NCBI GenBank assembly: GCA_964615305.1
Contig: CAZTNA010000009.1
Location: 1 to 64,000 of the forward strand
Length of the DNA stretch: 64,000 nucleotides
From: Bog-950 sp964615305
Lineage (GTDB): Bacteria > Bacteroidota > Bacteroidia > Chitinophagales > LD1
Direction: 5' to 3'
Below, in pieces: positions 63,801-64,000 of this stretch. Within the stretch, counting starts at the first letter, position 1, and every line of letters starts with the position of its first letter. Below the pieces are notes generated by a model, which saw nothing but the letters and a program-made list of their open reading frames with translations, did not search any database and was not told the origin of the DNA. The position numbers and the translations under genes are program-made.

Positions 63801-64000
63801 ATGAATACTTTACTTGTTTCTGCGCTTGCTGCATTAGTTCCACTATTAATTGGCTTTATATGGTACAATCCCAAAGCGTTTGGCACTGTTTGGATGCAGG
63901 GTGCCGGCCTTACCGATGACGGCACACAGAAATCTAACATGGCTATAGTATTTGGGCTAACCTATGTTTACAGTTTTCTAATTGCGCTTGGCTTGCAGTC
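63801..64000 (+). CDS. DUF1761 family membrane protein (5' part)
   Basis: Starts at ATG 63801 and runs off the window end. The first 66 residues (NTLLVSALAALVPLLIGFIWY, then NPKAFGTVWMQ, then MAIVFGLTYVYSFLIALGLQ) show two membrane segments around the family motif W-Y-NPK-x-F-G-x-x-W, typical of DUF1761. Function unknown. A candidate promoter lies just upstream. Confidence 0.75.
   Translation, partial: MNTLLVSALAALVPLLIGFIWYNPKAFGTVWMQGAGLTDDGTQKSNMAIVFGLTYVYSFLIALGLQ

Noticed and set aside
1..64000. Prophage, insertion sequences, tRNA or rRNA genes
   Set aside because: No transposase, integrase, phage structural gene, terminal inverted repeat or tRNA-like cloverleaf was recognised in the genes or gaps.

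Overview
This 64 kb window comes from a chromosome of a Bacteroidota bacterium. The signs are: type IX secretion (T9SS) cargo with C-terminal sorting domains (the end of a gene at 2-94, and genes at 33789, 36135, 46762 and 47827); a PorP/SprF protein paired with a giant PKD/CHU_C surface protein; a TonB-dependent receptor; a DUF5606 protein; LptC; weak or absent Shine-Dalgarno sequences; and AT-leaning composition. Most genes are chromosomal housekeeping or cell-envelope functions. I see no prophage, insertion sequence, CRISPR array, rRNA or tRNA.

Layout. 1-7 kb: recJ, a TauE/SafE permease, a fusion of a CrtC/AttH-type domain to a prenyl diphosphate synthase, a secreted alpha/beta hydrolase and a stress-type glycine-rich protein. 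7-16 kb: a TPR protein, the aguB-aguA pair (agmatine to putrescine), uvrC, an unknown exported protein and an MsbA-like ABC exporter. 15.5-21 kb (minus): a coupled set made of an NAD(P)-binding protein, a degenerate CapA-like protein with a SPOR domain, coaX, a FadL-like barrel and lptC. 21-31.6 kb (minus): two tandem S41 proteases, a TonB receptor behind a clear TPP riboswitch, a TPR histidine kinase, a NadR-like kinase overlapping pnuC, an LD-carboxypeptidase and a small lipoprotein. 31.7-46 kb: metG, a T9SS-exported esterase, porP plus the 1504-residue PKD protein, uvrA, an ECF sigma factor and a GT39 transferase. 46-58 kb (minus): DinB, two T9SS cargo proteins, an M3 oligopeptidase, DUF5606, a TMTC-like TPR membrane protein, hutU, a GT9 heptosyltransferase-like protein and a dicarboxylate/amino-acid symporter. 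58-64 kb: a 104-residue M56-like protein, an M1 peptidase fused to an Omp85-like barrel, a fused E1 alpha/beta 2-oxoacid dehydrogenase, and the start of a DUF1761 membrane protein.

How genes work together. aguB/aguA form a complete two-step putrescine route. The TPP riboswitch marks the TonB receptor as a probable thiamin importer, and the nearby PnuC-type permease and P-loop kinase may form the inner-membrane and trapping steps. recJ, uvrC and uvrA are DNA repair genes scattered through the window. PorP and the PKD/CHU_C protein are a T9SS-dependent surface pair with overlapping start and stop codons.

The most unusual signal is a set of dispersed short tandem arrays with a strict 7-nt period, usually four copies (28 nt). 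They use different heptamers (GAAATCC, AAGAACC, AATCAAA, AAACCGT, AGAGCCA and variants) and sit at gene starts, signal peptides and interdomain linkers of otherwise ordinary genes, where they are translated. Other notable points are the CrtC/AttH-GGPP synthase fusion, the M1 peptidase-Omp85 fusion, and the CapA-like protein that has lost most metal ligands.
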